Assembly (NCBI GenBank): GCA_949128115.1
Contig: OX421963.1
Location: forward strand, 78,239,635 to 78,303,634
Length of the DNA stretch: 64,000 bases
Source: Anaspis maculata
Taxonomy: Eukaryota > Arthropoda > Insecta > Coleoptera > Scraptiidae
Direction: 5' to 3'
How positions within the stretch are numbered: position 1 is the first letter of the stretch; the number at the start of each line of letters is the position of its first letter. This document shows positions 34,751 through 45,900 of this stretch, in pieces. A program made the position numbers and the translations under genes. The notes under the pieces are model-generated. The model made no database searches. It was not told the DNA's origin and worked only from the letters and a program-made list of their open reading frames with translations.

Positions 34751-34827
34751 GTATGTACCCCCTCTCGGTTTTGTCTCTGGTATCCCTCACCCTTTAACTG
34801 GGCTTTTTTGCCTGTTGGGTGCAGTAC

Positions 34828-34859
<32 letters not shown>
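34828..34859 (+). repeat. (TAA)n tail of the LINE
   Basis: About ten TAA/ATA units directly follow the LINE 3' end (GTGCAGTACAATAATAATAA). Tails of short tandem units are known from several non-LTR clades. Here the tail marks the 3' boundary of the insertion. Confidence 0.9.
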
Positions 34860-34860
<1 letters not shown>

Positions 34861-36509
34861 CAAGCTTAATACGGGGAGTCATGGTGGATGTCTAGAAAGT
34901 AGAAATTAAAAACTGTGCAGGTGGTACGCTTTGACGCAGCCAAGAAAAAAAAACTGTCCAGCCTGCCTCCGCTCATCCCGAAAATGCCTTGAATTTTCTC
35001 TGCCGATGCGATGCCGAGAGAGAAACATTCAAGTCACGCCTCGTCCTTCTGTTTTCCTCCGCGGGCAAGTTTCAGCCCGCCAGAGCTCTCTAACCTTGTG
35101 TCTCTTTGTGCTTGTTTGTTCTTGTGGGACGTTGCGCGACGTTTCAGCGGATGACGTTTAGATGTTTGGCTTTGGCCTGAAATGGCACGTGTGTGGAATC
35201 TTGGCTGCTCCCGGGTGCGGATCCGTCCGACTGCGACACACTTAAACCTTCAGCCTTTCAGTTTTCCACAATACTGCCTGTCGTTCATACGGAGCTTATA
35301 CAATTCAACATATATAGGTACCCGAACTGTACGAAGGTAATTGAGATATCGACGGGTTGAAGGGGTTGAGCACGCGGTCGAATTGTGCGGTAAGTTGGCA
35401 GCAATGTCAACATTTACTGTTACGACCGCAAGTTCGCCTTATCCTCCGCGTACAGCGGTTGCAAGAGCACAGCAATAACTTTAAAAATTTGTTGCGCCGC
35501 TTTGGTGAACCGGAACAAGCTTACACCGTATTTGGTGTGGAATGGAACACGTACAAAACTGATTGTAAGCAAGTTAGAAGACGGCGATTTTCCCTTTTAG
35601 GAAGGATTAGAGAATAACGGAATGCTTTTCAGCCTTGCGCACACTTATTGGAAGACCGCAACGTCCGGTAGATGCTGGGGACGCCAGAATATAGAAGCCA
35701 CCGATTGGCGTTGAAGCCAAATCGATCCACTTCTCTAAAGAGAAGTGTAGTTTCTGTGACAGATGTACTGACAAAGTGCGGGTAATAATCGCATCCGTGG
35801 GGAAAAGAAGATGGGGGGCGACGCGATATAAAAAGTCGAGTTTCAAAGTTCCGTCTAATCGGCGTGTGAAGTGTGTGCATCGCTCAATGTGGCGCCTTCG
35901 TCATCATCGTGTCGTCATCTTGAACTCGGGTGTAATTCCATGCAAAATACCATGTGCATAAATTATTCATATTGTTTGAGCTACGTACTCGAATTAGCTT
36001 AATTACGCTCCGGGAAGGTACGCAAGAAATTGTCTCGCGTGAGGTAATTGAAATTCAAAGCTGCTGAAAGCACCCTTCAAAATTTGATTATAATGTCCAC
36101 TCGTAACAGGCATTTTAGACTTGTGTGAAATTTACCATTATACAATCAAGACCTCGCTAATTTTCCTGGCGGCGATTGCCAATTAATATTCATACTGGGC
36201 TCGAGCATCCATCCCCGCATTGCAACAAAACTGTGCGTAGCAAAAAATTTGCTGCATGTTATATTTTTGGCAAATCTTACGTAGGCAAATCAGAATCAAG
36301 ACAGAATCAAAATTACTAAAATATCACTGGGAGTTGGGAGTTGGCTTGCCGTCTTTTGGCGTTCAGTGATTGTTCAATTCTTGTCAAAAATAGCAGAGAC
36401 GTCAAGCTGACAGATTTCAGCCGTGAGAAGTTGGAGCCTTCCTTGCTTACAAAAAAGACAGACGGAGAAAAGATTCGGCTGTAAAACCAATGATTTTTCC
36501 TAAAGTTTT
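34860..36509. other. Non-coding stretch
   Basis: Mixed composition with a CpG-moderate part at 34960-35250 and AT-rich remainder. No motif or exon pair is supported. Short open frames are unrecognised. Confidence 0.4.
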
Positions 36510-37714
36510 TAGCAAATTCCAGCCAGACTTGATTAACCATCAGCCCCCAAGCAGATCAAGAATACAAATTTGTAATGGTTGACCAACACTTTCTCGAGAT
36601 ATTTTTATTGTTTGGGGCGCCAGTGATATTGCGATCTGCGACAATGCCCGTCAGTTTTGCAAGCTCAACCAAGATGTTGAGAACATGCTGACTACTTGCA
36701 GTTAGACCAGAAGCGTAACAACTAGAGCAAAGTTTGAATTTTGTGTAGTTCCTGAAAAAATCGAGCATAGAAAGGCATGGAAGGATTTCATATAAAGCAA
36801 TGTTTGGTCAGCCTGCAAACTTCGGTCTATCATCTTCGGCAAGGCATGAGGATGTAATTTAAAGCTTGAGAAAGAGAATGGAGGAAGATCTTGAATGTGA
36901 GGTGGATGGCATAACTATGAGGTGCTACACGAAATATAGATAAAGAACAAGATGATCGTATACAAGCAGATGATGGATTACAAGAGAAAATTACGATGGA
37001 GATAGCTATGAAGATGTCCATAAAGGTGTGCTACAAGAGAGGGATGATATACAAGATCATGATTCATATAAAGGTGTGCTACAAGAGAGGGATGATATAC
37101 AAGATCATAACTCATGAGGCATGTCAAAGAAATCAGACGCCAGAACAGGCTCACGATAGGAAATGGGATGTATGCAGAACTGGAAAGACCTTGACTTATC
37201 TGACGGCAAGAGCGAAATATGTGATCTTTGCTTCGTACGAACAAAGATTAGAACAACTCTAAAAATGCAAAAGAGAATTTGAGACGCCAAGCGAAGAGGA
37301 TGAGGCTGATATCCTAATCCTTATCCTGCAAAAGGAGCAAATGTGAGAATCAAAGTTTTGGATGTGGATCGAGCCAAAGGAGATGCACGTAGCATATTAG
37401 TAACTGGTATGAAGGAAACAGAAGACGAATATACTTCAAATCATGTATCAGAGATGAAATTATAAGAAACTTGTACTACGCAAGATCGCAATATGGCATT
37501 TGTCCTGAGAACTTAATAGTTTCTGTCGAGGGTGCTTCGGTGGAGGAAGTTGCTCTTTGGGCCTTCACGAACTAGCGGTCGATGAAAACAGAACAAAAAT
37601 TCACCAAATGCTGGTGTAAAACCAAGGTGTACCAAGAACAGATGCATGTGTCGAAAAAAAAAACTGTTTCGCAACTCCAAATGCCATAATGGTTTGTCTT
37701 GTTGCAGCAAGTGA
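36510..37714 (+). pseudogene. KRBA2/SCAND3-like integrase-domain gene relic
   Basis: The order of recognisable pieces follows KRBA2-type proteins. First comes PDLINHQ (36525 on). Then the integrase core FILFGAPVIL appears, with the Asp of CDNARQF (other frame) near 36640. A deletion then joins directly to LNQDVENML, removing the catalytic Glu. Next are MFGQPANFGLSSSARHEDVI (36800 on), an acidic spacer with a tandem repeat, ICDLC, and VRIKVLDVDRAKGDARSIL (37350 on). The cysteine-rich tail is KCWCKTK then, after a one-base shift, CTKNRCMCRKKKLF and KCHNGLSCCSK. Such genes descend from transposon integrases. Frameshifts, stops and the lost Glu make this copy dead. Confidence 0.7.
37020..37114 (+). 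repeat. Two-copy 48-bp tandem repeat inside the integrase relic
   Basis: The unit ATAAAGGTGTGCTACAAGAG with AGGGATGATATACAAGATCAT occurs at 37020 and 37068, almost identical. It falls in the acidic spacer of the relic, encoding repeated GVLQERDDIQDH. A third, diverged GTGCTAC word lies upstream near 36921. The near identity suggests recent slippage. Confidence 0.9.
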
Positions 37715-39103
37715 AGACCAGGTAGTTTTCTTATAACTGCTATTTCTTAGTAGTATCAGTATCATCAAGATTCTTGGGTGTCTCTACCTATTCCAAGAAC
37801 TCTGTAATTCAATAATATGTATATTCCTACCATTAGTCTGTGGTTGTATTTAGGTACTTGAAATAAATATAAATGTACAAATACCTACCTAGAGTACCAG
37901 AAAGTTTGAATGGTAAGAGGCCAATGCCGGAAAAAGCTGTTGAAAATAATATGTGAGCATTTTGCTTATTTTCTATAAAGTACCTTATAGCCTGGACACA
38001 CTAGAGAGCCTAATGATCATTTATCAATAATCAGGAAACGTTACTTTTCCCTTGCTGTCACCAAAACAACTACAATATAAAATGATCAAATATTGAGCTG
38101 TTTCTCTCATAAATTTCATTCGAATTCAAAGTTCCATAGCTCATGAAGAAGTCGACCACTTTCAGTAGTTTTCCCTATCCTGCATAGCTGATTTCTCGGG
38201 TTGCGACAGGCTTCCCATTCACTTTTACAGAGTGTCACAAGCAGGTACTGCTAAAATGTGGAACTCTGGACCTGAAATTTGATTTCTTGAAACCTGTTCA
38301 GGGAAGTCGCCATACCTCCGTCACTCTTCATTTTTTACTGAGTTAACCGGAACCAAGAACAATATTTTGGGCTTCCGATGATAAGATTCACATTACTAAC
38401 CGAATTTCAAATTACAGAACTTACGTTGAAGGTGAAACTTCTAGTAAGAACGCTAAAAGAAAGAGTCTTCATAAGATTCAAATCCAAAATAGTAGGGGCC
38501 AATCAAAAAGATTGAAAGAAGAGAGTCAACTTCTCAAATCTATTGAGCGACAGGACTAAGCAAATTGTGACGTGTCTTGGGAAGGCCATCCACTTCAAAC
38601 TCTTCAAGGTAATTTTTAGTTCAATCTAGTTAATAATTGCTTGTGGTAAAACCCAAAAATAAGGGCAATGGTCCTACTGAACCGTCCTTGACCGGACAGA
38701 CCTTCAACATCTTGCAATGCTTCACAGGTTTTAACAGACAACCTACGATTTGGCATTATTGTGATTCTTGTACGAGTTGGATGATGACTTGGGTACAATT
38801 TTTTCGCATTTTTTCGTAAAGCAGTCAAATTTTCGTTTCACTACTTCACCACAAGCATTTATTCCTATATTAAATACATAATTCGAAGAAAAAGGACCTG
38901 TTCTTCATTTTCAACATCAAAAGAAGTTCCTCCAACGGATAATAACCCAATAATACAAGCAATTCTTGACCAAATTGATTTAAAAATTACCTTGGAGTCT
39001 TTGGGATGAATCTTTCCAAGACAATGTTACAATTTGCTTGCTTCTTTCGCCGAACAGATTTGCGAAGATAACGCATCTTCACATCACTTTCGATGGATCG
39101 TCC
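37715..39103. other. Non-coding stretch
   Basis: AT-rich. It contains taggtacct-type words common in insect intergenic DNA. No protein motif is seen. The last few hundred bases before 39104 are not part of the palindrome arms. Confidence 0.4.
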
Positions 39104-39277
39104 TAAACTGCTCACAAATTGAAGTGGATATTTTTAAAAAAAGGTTTTTTTAAAATCGCCAGAAAATTCTTGAAAATCACTCGATTGTGAAACCGCTTGC
39201 ACTGTTTTGAAGAAAAATGTCAATATTTTCAAGAACTGCTGAAGTCCTCCACAAAAATCACATGGATATGTCTAATA

Positions 39278-40215
39278 CAGGGTGATGAAAAAAGTTGTTC
39301 AGTTTTGTTCTTTTTCAATCTCATGCAGGAGATTGCTAATCCACCCTGTACACCTACACTTGCTTGGATCTTATAGTCTGTAGCTTATGAAACTCGTTAG
39401 TTTTTATTTTTTCGCTTTCCGTTGCGTACTTACCGAAATATAGCCTTTTTACTTTCCAAAGTCATTTTGTCGCTGAATAAATCCGGGAGGCTACTGGATT
39501 TTTTGCTACTTACAAAACAATGCCACTTGGTACTTTTACAACGATTTTTTGAGCAGATTTCAAATGGAAGACTACATAAAAATATACAGGGTGTCGCATG
39601 AACGAAAAAACGGAACGAACGAAATTTGTTTCTGACACCTTATTACAGGTCGTAGAAAATTTCACTTTTCAATTTTACAATTTTATGATTCGGGCACTGC
39701 CAGTGGCCTGGAGTCGTCTCTTTGCCCACCGATGACCAAATTGGCATATTCTCTTTGCCTTGTACCATTCCGCAAGATATTTGCCACGATATCGAGCTTA
39801 CCTAGAGTTGATATTTGCAACGGCATTTTGCTACTGATTATTTCGAAATAAAATGAATCTCATAAATGATTTTTTTGCGACACCCTGTATACATCAGATG
39901 GTTGAGACGCTATACATTCGTTAATTTTGACATCTGCGCAAAAAATCGTTCTGAAAGTACCAAGTGGCATTGCTTAGAACAAGAAAAAAATCCAGTAGCG
40001 CCCGGATTTAGTAGATTCATCGATAAAACGACGTTGGAAAGTGAAAAGGCTATATTTCGGTAAGTCCGCAACGGAAAGCAAAAAACTAAAAACTGACGAG
40101 TTACATAAGCTACAGACTATAAGATCCAAGTAAATATAGGTGTACAGAGTGGATGAACAATCTCCTGCACGAGAGTAAAAAAGAACAAAATTGAACGACT
40201 TCTTTCATCACCCTG
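39278..40215. mobile_element. Second-level CAGGGTGATG-ended palindromic element
   Basis: The left end is CAGGGTGATGAAAAAAGTTG and the right end CTTCTTTCATCACCCTG, with TA on both sides (39276-39277 and 40216-40217). The arms of about 300 bp share GGCTATATTTCGGTAAG in inverse orientation and GTACCAAGTGGCATTG. It lies at the centre of the outer palindrome and itself holds a third element. Confidence 0.75.
39587..39887. mobile_element. Innermost CAGGGTGTCGC-ended MITE
   Basis: A 301-bp element begins CAGGGTGTCGCATGAACG and ends TTTTTTGCGACACCCTG. It is flanked by TA (39585-39586 and 39888-39889). The inverted ends are short, about 20 bp, and the interior is unique and non-coding. It sits at the centre of the second-level palindrome. 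Confidence 0.75.
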
Positions 40216-40391
40216 TATTAGACATATCCATGTGATTTTTGTGGAGGACTTCAGTAGTTCTTGAAAATATCGACATTTTTCTTCAAAACAGTGCAAGCGG
40301 TTTCACAATCGAGTAATTTTCAAGAATTTTCTGACGATTTAAAAAAAAAACCTTATTTTAAAAATATCCACTTCAATTTGTGAGCAGTTTA

Positions 40392-40843
40392 TTTTATACT
40401 CGTATTTGAATCTCAAGTCAAATAACCCTTTTTAGCCTTCTTACTAGAAGCTTCATCTTCAACATGAGCTTTATAATTTGACAATCGGTTGATGATGACA
40501 AAACCTACGTTTCGTTCGATAATATACTCTCGGAAGCCAAAAAAATGTTTGTTTTTTCATATCACTTAGTAAATAATGAAGATTGACGGAAAAGTCGAAA
40601 ATCGCTTCACGGTATAGGTATAGAAACTTCCCTGAACAGGTATCAAGAAATCTGTTTTTTTTTTGAGGAGCTGGGACAGTCCAATCCTCTGAATTTCTGC
40701 AGTACCTGTTTGTGACACCCTGTACAAGGTGCATAGGAGTCCTGTATACCAAATCGGCCGAAGTATGTCAAGTGCTAGGAGTCAGCTATCCAGGATAAGA
40801 GGAAAAAAAAACTCCGTAGGAGCTATGACATTTTGAATTCGAT
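40392..40843. other. Non-coding spacer between two palindromes
   Basis: AT-rich, with a CACCCTGTAC word at about 40717-40726 that resembles a degraded CAGGGTG end. No gene is seen. Confidence 0.35.
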
Positions 40844-41357
40844 GAAAGGACCCGGCGCACATTCCTCATGGGATTTGGCTCCTAGGGGGATTTGGCTCAA
40901 ACTTTCATATTATTATGTTGTAGCCCTTGTTGCGGTGATCAAACTTTATCATCGTCCAAATCTTCTAAACTCAACGGTTCACCCTCTACAGGGGGTGGAA
41001 TGCCGGTGGTCACAGAACTGATTTATTCGAGGATTTATTGCAATTATAGGCTTCAATGAGCAAAAGGGTGGATCTGTTTCGACGCCACGAGGTGCTTCTA
41101 GGGTTATACTTGCCATAACTTCGAGCTGGTCAAAATATCTCATAGGCCCCTATTTTGAGAACCACCCCTAGCATTTCGAAAAATGACTGAAAATTTAAAG
41201 TCGAATAACGACCAAAATAAACGGGGATTTTTTAAATTTTTGACACGGTATGTTTGAAGTGGTGCTGATCAATTATTTCTTGCGTACCAACACCTGAAAT
41301 TTGACGTTCACCCTCCAATAAACTACCATCTCCTGACCTGCCCTATTGTGAATGAAT

Positions 41358-41545
41358 AGTTTATCCAATCCCATTGAATAATGCACGCATTATCACGCGC
41401 AAACATGCCTGCATTTTTCAATAAGACTGGATAAAGCATAGTATTCTACTCGCGGGTAATGGCTATCACTCATTCGGATGCTTTACGACACTCGCCAAGG
41501 CTCATGTCGGCAAACTGCATCCTCATAAGAATTAATCATTACCCG
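41358..41545. repeat. Two adjacent hairpins in the palindrome spacer
   Basis: The first pairs TTTATCCAATCCCATTGAA (41360 on) with TTCAATAAGACTGGATAAA (to about 41437). The second pairs CGCGGGTAATG (about 41451) with CATTACCCGC (to about 41541), with CGGATGC/GCATCC inside. Both are imperfect. Confidence 0.55.
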
Positions 41546-41567
41546 CTTGTTGAATAATATACTATTC

Positions 41568-41885
41568 TTGATAAGTTAAAATAAGTTTCTACTACTGTAA
41601 CATATTATTATGTGTTAGAAAGGATGGTCCATATTGATCTTTCATGTCCACCCCTTACTCCTATAGCCTCTATACTATAGAAGTTTTTCCCAAATTGGCA
41701 GTGGAAGCATTTGTTGCACATTTTCTAGTTGAATGAGTTCAACTGATCATTTCTGCAAAAACTACCAGGGTAGGGGTTATAAGGGTAAGGGTGAGAAGAC
41801 ATAAGGGATGTCAATGTGTATCACCTTTTCCTACATATAACATGCTAAAATAGGAAGAATTCATTCTAACTTATCAAGAAACAAT
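41568..41885. repeat. Inner inverted repeat in the palindrome spacer
   Basis: The ends TTCTTGATAAGTTAAAAT (left) and ATTCTAACTTATCAAGAA (right) are inverted copies. Weaker matching continues inward for about 90 bp. It is probably another small MITE inserted near the centre of the larger foldback. Boundaries are approximate. Confidence 0.5.
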
Positions 41886-42457
41886 TAATTTTCAGTAGCG
41901 CAGAGCAGAAGTTCATAATTTATTGAAGGGTGAAAGCCAGATTTTACGGGTTGGTACACAAGAGAAATACCTGATCAACGACACTTTGAACATACCGTGG
42001 CAGAAATTCAAAGAAATACCTCGTTTATTTTGGTCGTTATTCAACTTTGAATTTTCAGTCATTCATCGAAATGCTAGAAGTGGTTCTAAAATTAGGGGTC
42101 TGTGAGATATTTTGACCAGCGCGAAGTTATGACAAGTTTAGCTTTAGTAGCACATTGTGGCGCGAAATGGATCCACCTTCTGCTCATTTGAGGCAGCAAT
42201 TGCTATACAATTAGTTCCTTGACCACCGGCATTCCACCGCCTCTAGAGGGTGAACCGTTGAGTTTAGAAGATTTGCGCAATGATAAAGTACGATCACCGC
42301 AACAAGGGCTACAGCATATTAAAATTTGAGCCAAATTCCCAGAGGAGCCAAATGCCATACGAAATGTGCGGGGTCCTTTATGGGTGGGCCACTTCAAACT
42401 TTGATCACTTTATTTGAATGATACACAGACTACAGGGTTTAGTTCCGGATAATACCG

Positions 42458-42562
42458 TATGATCAAAAACTTTCCTCCTCTTGGCCAAAATCAGCCTCGT
42501 TTGCCTGCCAATGACCAGACCACAGCCTGCCTAGAGGAAGAAAATTTTTGATTCAACTCTAC
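42458..42562. repeat. Small hairpin
   Basis: GATCAAAAACTTTCCTCCTCTT pairs, imperfectly, with AGAGGAAGAAAATTTTTGATT about 80 bp later. The arms are about 24 bp. It may be a short MITE remnant. Confidence 0.45.
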
Positions 42563-43467
42563 TATTTGGCATCGAAATCCAGCAGCCTAACAATCAACAT
42601 ACTTTGACTAATAATCCTGCGCTTTTACTGGAATTATTGCTTACTGCAAGACATATTTTGGTACAAAAAATGCTTCAGATTATATCAAAATAATCTACCA
42701 ATTGCTATCACTCCAGCTTCCGCCGATAGAAGTGATTTGACCCAATCGGCCTGTCATGGTGCTTGTATAGTCGCAGTTTCCATTCATTGCCGCCAATTTC
42801 TGCCAAATGCATCTACATTATGAGTCTCAAATGAAGACCTGCAAGATGCAGAACAATGCTTCGAGTTTTATTGCATCGGGACGATGCATTACAGTTTCTT
42901 TGCAGGCCTCTCAGAGCTTCAAAACTAGAGATCACGTGAAGAACATTATTTTGAATTTTATACTAAGCCCTGCAATTCGTTCAGAACGCGGGCATCAAGT
43001 CGAATTCGAAATCGAAAAGCGTGGGCTTGGTTCGTTCGAACTCTCCGAACGCTCGACATACCGCGACGCCTCACGACGGCGATCTGAGCAGACCTTCAAC
43101 CCTAATGACTTCAATTAAGAACAAAAACTTCCGCAAAGTGCAGACTAAGCTTTTTCGTTCCTTGTCCGATTCTATAGCACAACTCAATCATCAGCGCCAT
43201 TAGCTCTGGAACTTTTGAAACTCCTCAACTTTTAGTTGGAATAAATATTCCTAAGACTCGTAATGGTCAGAGGAAAACTGTAATACAAACATGACTTGTT
43301 ATATTGCGTTGCTGGTTGCATCTACTCCGTTTCGTTTTCCGATGCACGCGAAGCTTTGTACTTGTAAGTCTTTTGTGTGTGCGAGTGTATCATGTGCGCA
43401 CCCACTTCGGGTCTACACGGTATAATACACAAAAATAAAAACAAAACGACAAAGAGAGAGGACTTAC
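42563..43467. other. Non-coding stretch
   Basis: A moderately CpG-rich part at 42990-43090 gives short open frames without motifs. No exon or transposon piece is supported, apart from the candidate exon that starts at 43468 on the minus strand. Confidence 0.35.
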
Positions 43468-43618
43468 GCAAACCACGGAGGCTTCGATTCTTTCCGCACC
43501 GGAACTTTTATATTATCCGGAGTTGTTTTCTCGTAAGATTTGTGCGGTGATGGTGGCGGTACACTAGCAGTGTAGCAGTAGCAGAGAGGATACTCACCGG
43601 ATCCGGAAACTCGGCGCA
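43468..43618 (-). CDS. Candidate host exon (151 nt), protein unknown
   Basis: On the minus strand a pyrimidine-rich acceptor (GTTTTTCTTTTTTCCAG) precedes a 151-nt open stretch. A near-consensus donor (TTTGC|GTAAGTCC) follows it. With the first two bases completing a codon, it reads RRVSGSGEYPLCYCYTASVP. It continues PPSPHKSYEKTTPDNIKVPV and then RKESKPPWF, ending two bases into a codon. The composition looks protein-like rather than random. A second donor (GTGAGTATCC after 21 nt) and a second acceptor (CTACTGCTACACTGCTAG) lie inside, allowing alternative forms. I recognise no family. Chance occurrence is possible. Confidence 0.4.
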
Positions 43619-45900
43619 CTGGAAAAAAGAAAAACAAACGATTCCAGTAAAAATGCTCGCTTTATATTTCTCTAGACTACTACAAGAGAGAAAGGAATAA
43701 TGCTGTGCTGTAATATTCGAAGTAAAACCAAAATTTGATTACACAGGTATAGTTGGATAGATGTTTTATTTTTATTTTCCAGCCGTAAACATTTACGACC
43801 CGCATAATTTGCGTCTGTTCTGATGTTGCGTGCTGGAATATCGAGAGTTAGTGGTGTTACCTAGCATATAGTGTATAGTAACGGGCGTCTCGTTAATTTC
43901 AAATTATCGAACGATCTATACTTTATCCACGCGGGCTTGTGTTTCTCTCGAAACTCTATGTAGTTTCAGGAGAGGTTATCGGCGCGCTGTGAAACTGTTT
44001 CCACCTCACAGGTTATATGGGTATGTAAGATATAAAATTTCCAGGGGCGTATTTAGGGATCGTAAGCTCTGAAAACCGTTATAAATTTCTAATTTCTGTT
44101 TCATAAATATATCGCGTGCTCGACGGGTCTGCTGGCGCGGTTTGGCTTGGCTCGGGCGAAATGTTTATCACGATCCCCCGATTTAATTAAACCACTTACC
44201 GGGGTCGAAATTTATTTAATCCCGCTGGTGTTTTCGGTGTTCCCGGTCGCATTTGAGGGGAAGGGGGAAAGGCGGCCCGGTGAAAATCGGTTCGGATTTA
44301 ATCCACTCTTTTACAGGGTGCGGTCGAAGGTTGCCAAGTTCACACCATGTTCACATCGTATAGGTATTACCTTATAGACCTGTATCACTCGAGCAGTTTT
44401 CAGCTAAACTTTGATCCATTGGTCACTGCTCGTGAGTTACGACAAAAATTGTTGTTTCAGATGGTCCGCACTCAGTTTCATTTAGGCAATTCAATCTTCA
44501 GTTTGGTAACAAAAGGCGATTTTTGTTTTCGTCTGTTTAGGATAACAATCAGACGGCCTGAACTATAACCGGTCAACTGAATACGGTTCGTGCTTAAAGA
44601 CGCTAACAGAGAAGTTCAAGTCGTCACAGAGCTTAGTTCTTGACGAGCCGCCATAGTGTGAGGACTACTGGTTAGGAATCGATTGCGAACCAACAGAAAG
44701 ATAGTACAGAAATCGAGATATCACCTAAAAGGCTTCGATTCGACTAAACTCCTTGGTTGATCCTCAGTCGAAATGCGTGGCGCTCTCGCCGAGAACCAGG
44801 TCACGATTTGACCGTTGGAATTGGAATTGTTGTGAAATACTAATTCTTGAATACGCTTTGAAGCTCTTTGACAAATGTGAGCCAGCTCCCCAACGTTCCT
44901 GGTGTGGTATTCCCCCTTTGTTTTATTAGTACGTTGGTACCTGAAGTAGGTACTGTCGTTGACGTTCGTAGCGTTGGCCGATAAAAGAGGGGGATGGCGC
45001 TGCGGGAGCCGGGCGAGCGGCAGTCGCGGGCAGACGGAGAAGAGGATCAGCTGTGATGAAGAACACGTGATTTTCAGTGCATCAAGAGTGCGTGGGTTTT
45101 ACAACTCTAAGGTCGGTCTTTCTTTGATTATTGTACCGTAATTTTGGCTTTCACCCACTCACCAAATCAAGCATTTTGATACCTATTTTGTCCGCGAAAT
45201 TATTGTACATAACCCGAAACTCTTTGTTCTCTGTGTTCTCCACGGGATTGCATAACCCGCAGTTTTTCCCCTTTGACATCAAGGTGCTTCGCACAGCTTT
45301 GAATTTTGTGTAATTTATCTACTTCCAAATGATCTCAATGTTGACGGCAACAGCCGTAAATCTAGTGGGTGTCCTTTTTGCGCACTCATGACGTGACCTC
45401 AAGGCCGCGCTATTGCGCGTACTTCGAGGTTTCATTAATTGTTTCTTTCCACAAGTTACGTCACAAACAGTAAGACGACAAAAAGAAACTCCGCTACGCC
45501 AAAACCAGCCGCTAAGTAGAGAATAGTACTTTTGATGATTCATTCACATTTCATTGTTCATTGCCGGGTTATACATGAAAGTACAGGAAGGAAAGAGAGA
45601 CTTGCCGCTTTTCCGTGTCCTGGGAGGGGGTCCTCCACTTGTATGAATCTGCCTTGTTGAATCTACTAACCTTTCTTATTTGGGGGGGAAATTATGTATA
45701 ACGAGGAAGAGAGGGCCACAGGTTGGCTCGAGTCGATTTTCTTGTATTTACTGTTATTTCTTGTATGTGATTACTGTTTACTAACCATTGTTCTATTTTG
45801 AATGTAAGTATGTATCTGGGGGGTTTTTGATGGGTAACTGCTGGGGAATTTCGGGCGAATGCGTTACAGATACTTCTTTCTTTCAATTGCTTACAAAGAG
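43619..45900. other. Non-coding stretch, possibly intronic
   Basis: If the candidate exons at 43.5 and 49.4 kb are real, this lies in an intron of the minus-strand gene. A strong minus-strand donor consensus (GTAAGTGG) at about 44199 has no good acceptor partner. The block GGCCGATAAAAGAGGGGG at about 44977 resembles a core promoter (TATA-like). No protein motif is seen. Confidence 0.35.

Larger units (their letters stand above)
31378..34859 (+). mobile_element. 5'-truncated LINE (non-LTR retrotransposon) with intact ORF2
   Basis: The element comprises the 3' part of a gag-like ORF1, a 57-nt gap, a full-length ORF2, a short 3' untranslated region and a (TAA)n tail. The left edge is inferred from where ORF1 homology begins. 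An in-frame stop at 31361 precedes it. 5' truncation with a simple-repeat tail is typical of target-primed reverse transcription. There is no RNase H domain after the RT. The protein looks like the CR1/jockey-group lineages, but clade assignment needs a phylogeny. Target duplications were not confidently found. Confidence 0.9.
39104..40391. mobile_element. Outer palindrome of a triply nested foldback
   Basis: It begins TAAACTGCTCACAAATTGAA and ends with its inverse CAATTTGTGAGCAGTTTA. The outer arms (39104-39277 and 40216-40391) share CATATCCATGTGATTTTTGT and CACTGTTTTGAAGAAAAATG. The arms stop exactly at the TA flanking the CAGGGTG element at 39278-40215. There is no coding capacity. Confidence 0.75.
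40844..42381. mobile_element. Long inverted repeat (foldback) with internal hairpins
   Basis: The left arm (40844-41328) and right arm (about 41912-42381) are well-matched inverted copies. They include AAACTCAACGGTTCACCCTC, GGTGGAATGCCGGTGGTC, TGGTCAAAATATCTCA and GGACCAAAATAAACG-type runs. The arms are about 470 bp and the spacer is about 580 bp. The spacer holds two hairpins and a further inverted repeat. No transposase is present. Confidence 0.75.

Noticed and set aside
37020..37114. Direct repeats as a CRISPR-like or regulatory array
   Set aside because: Only two adjacent 48-bp copies without spacers, lying inside a eukaryotic integrase relic; simple slippage explains it.
44199..44330. 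Possible minus-strand first exon ending at a strong GTAAGTGG donor, with MRPGTPKTPAGLNKFRP
   Set aside because: No good acceptor or initiator, and its end phase does not join the 43.5-kb exon in an open frame.
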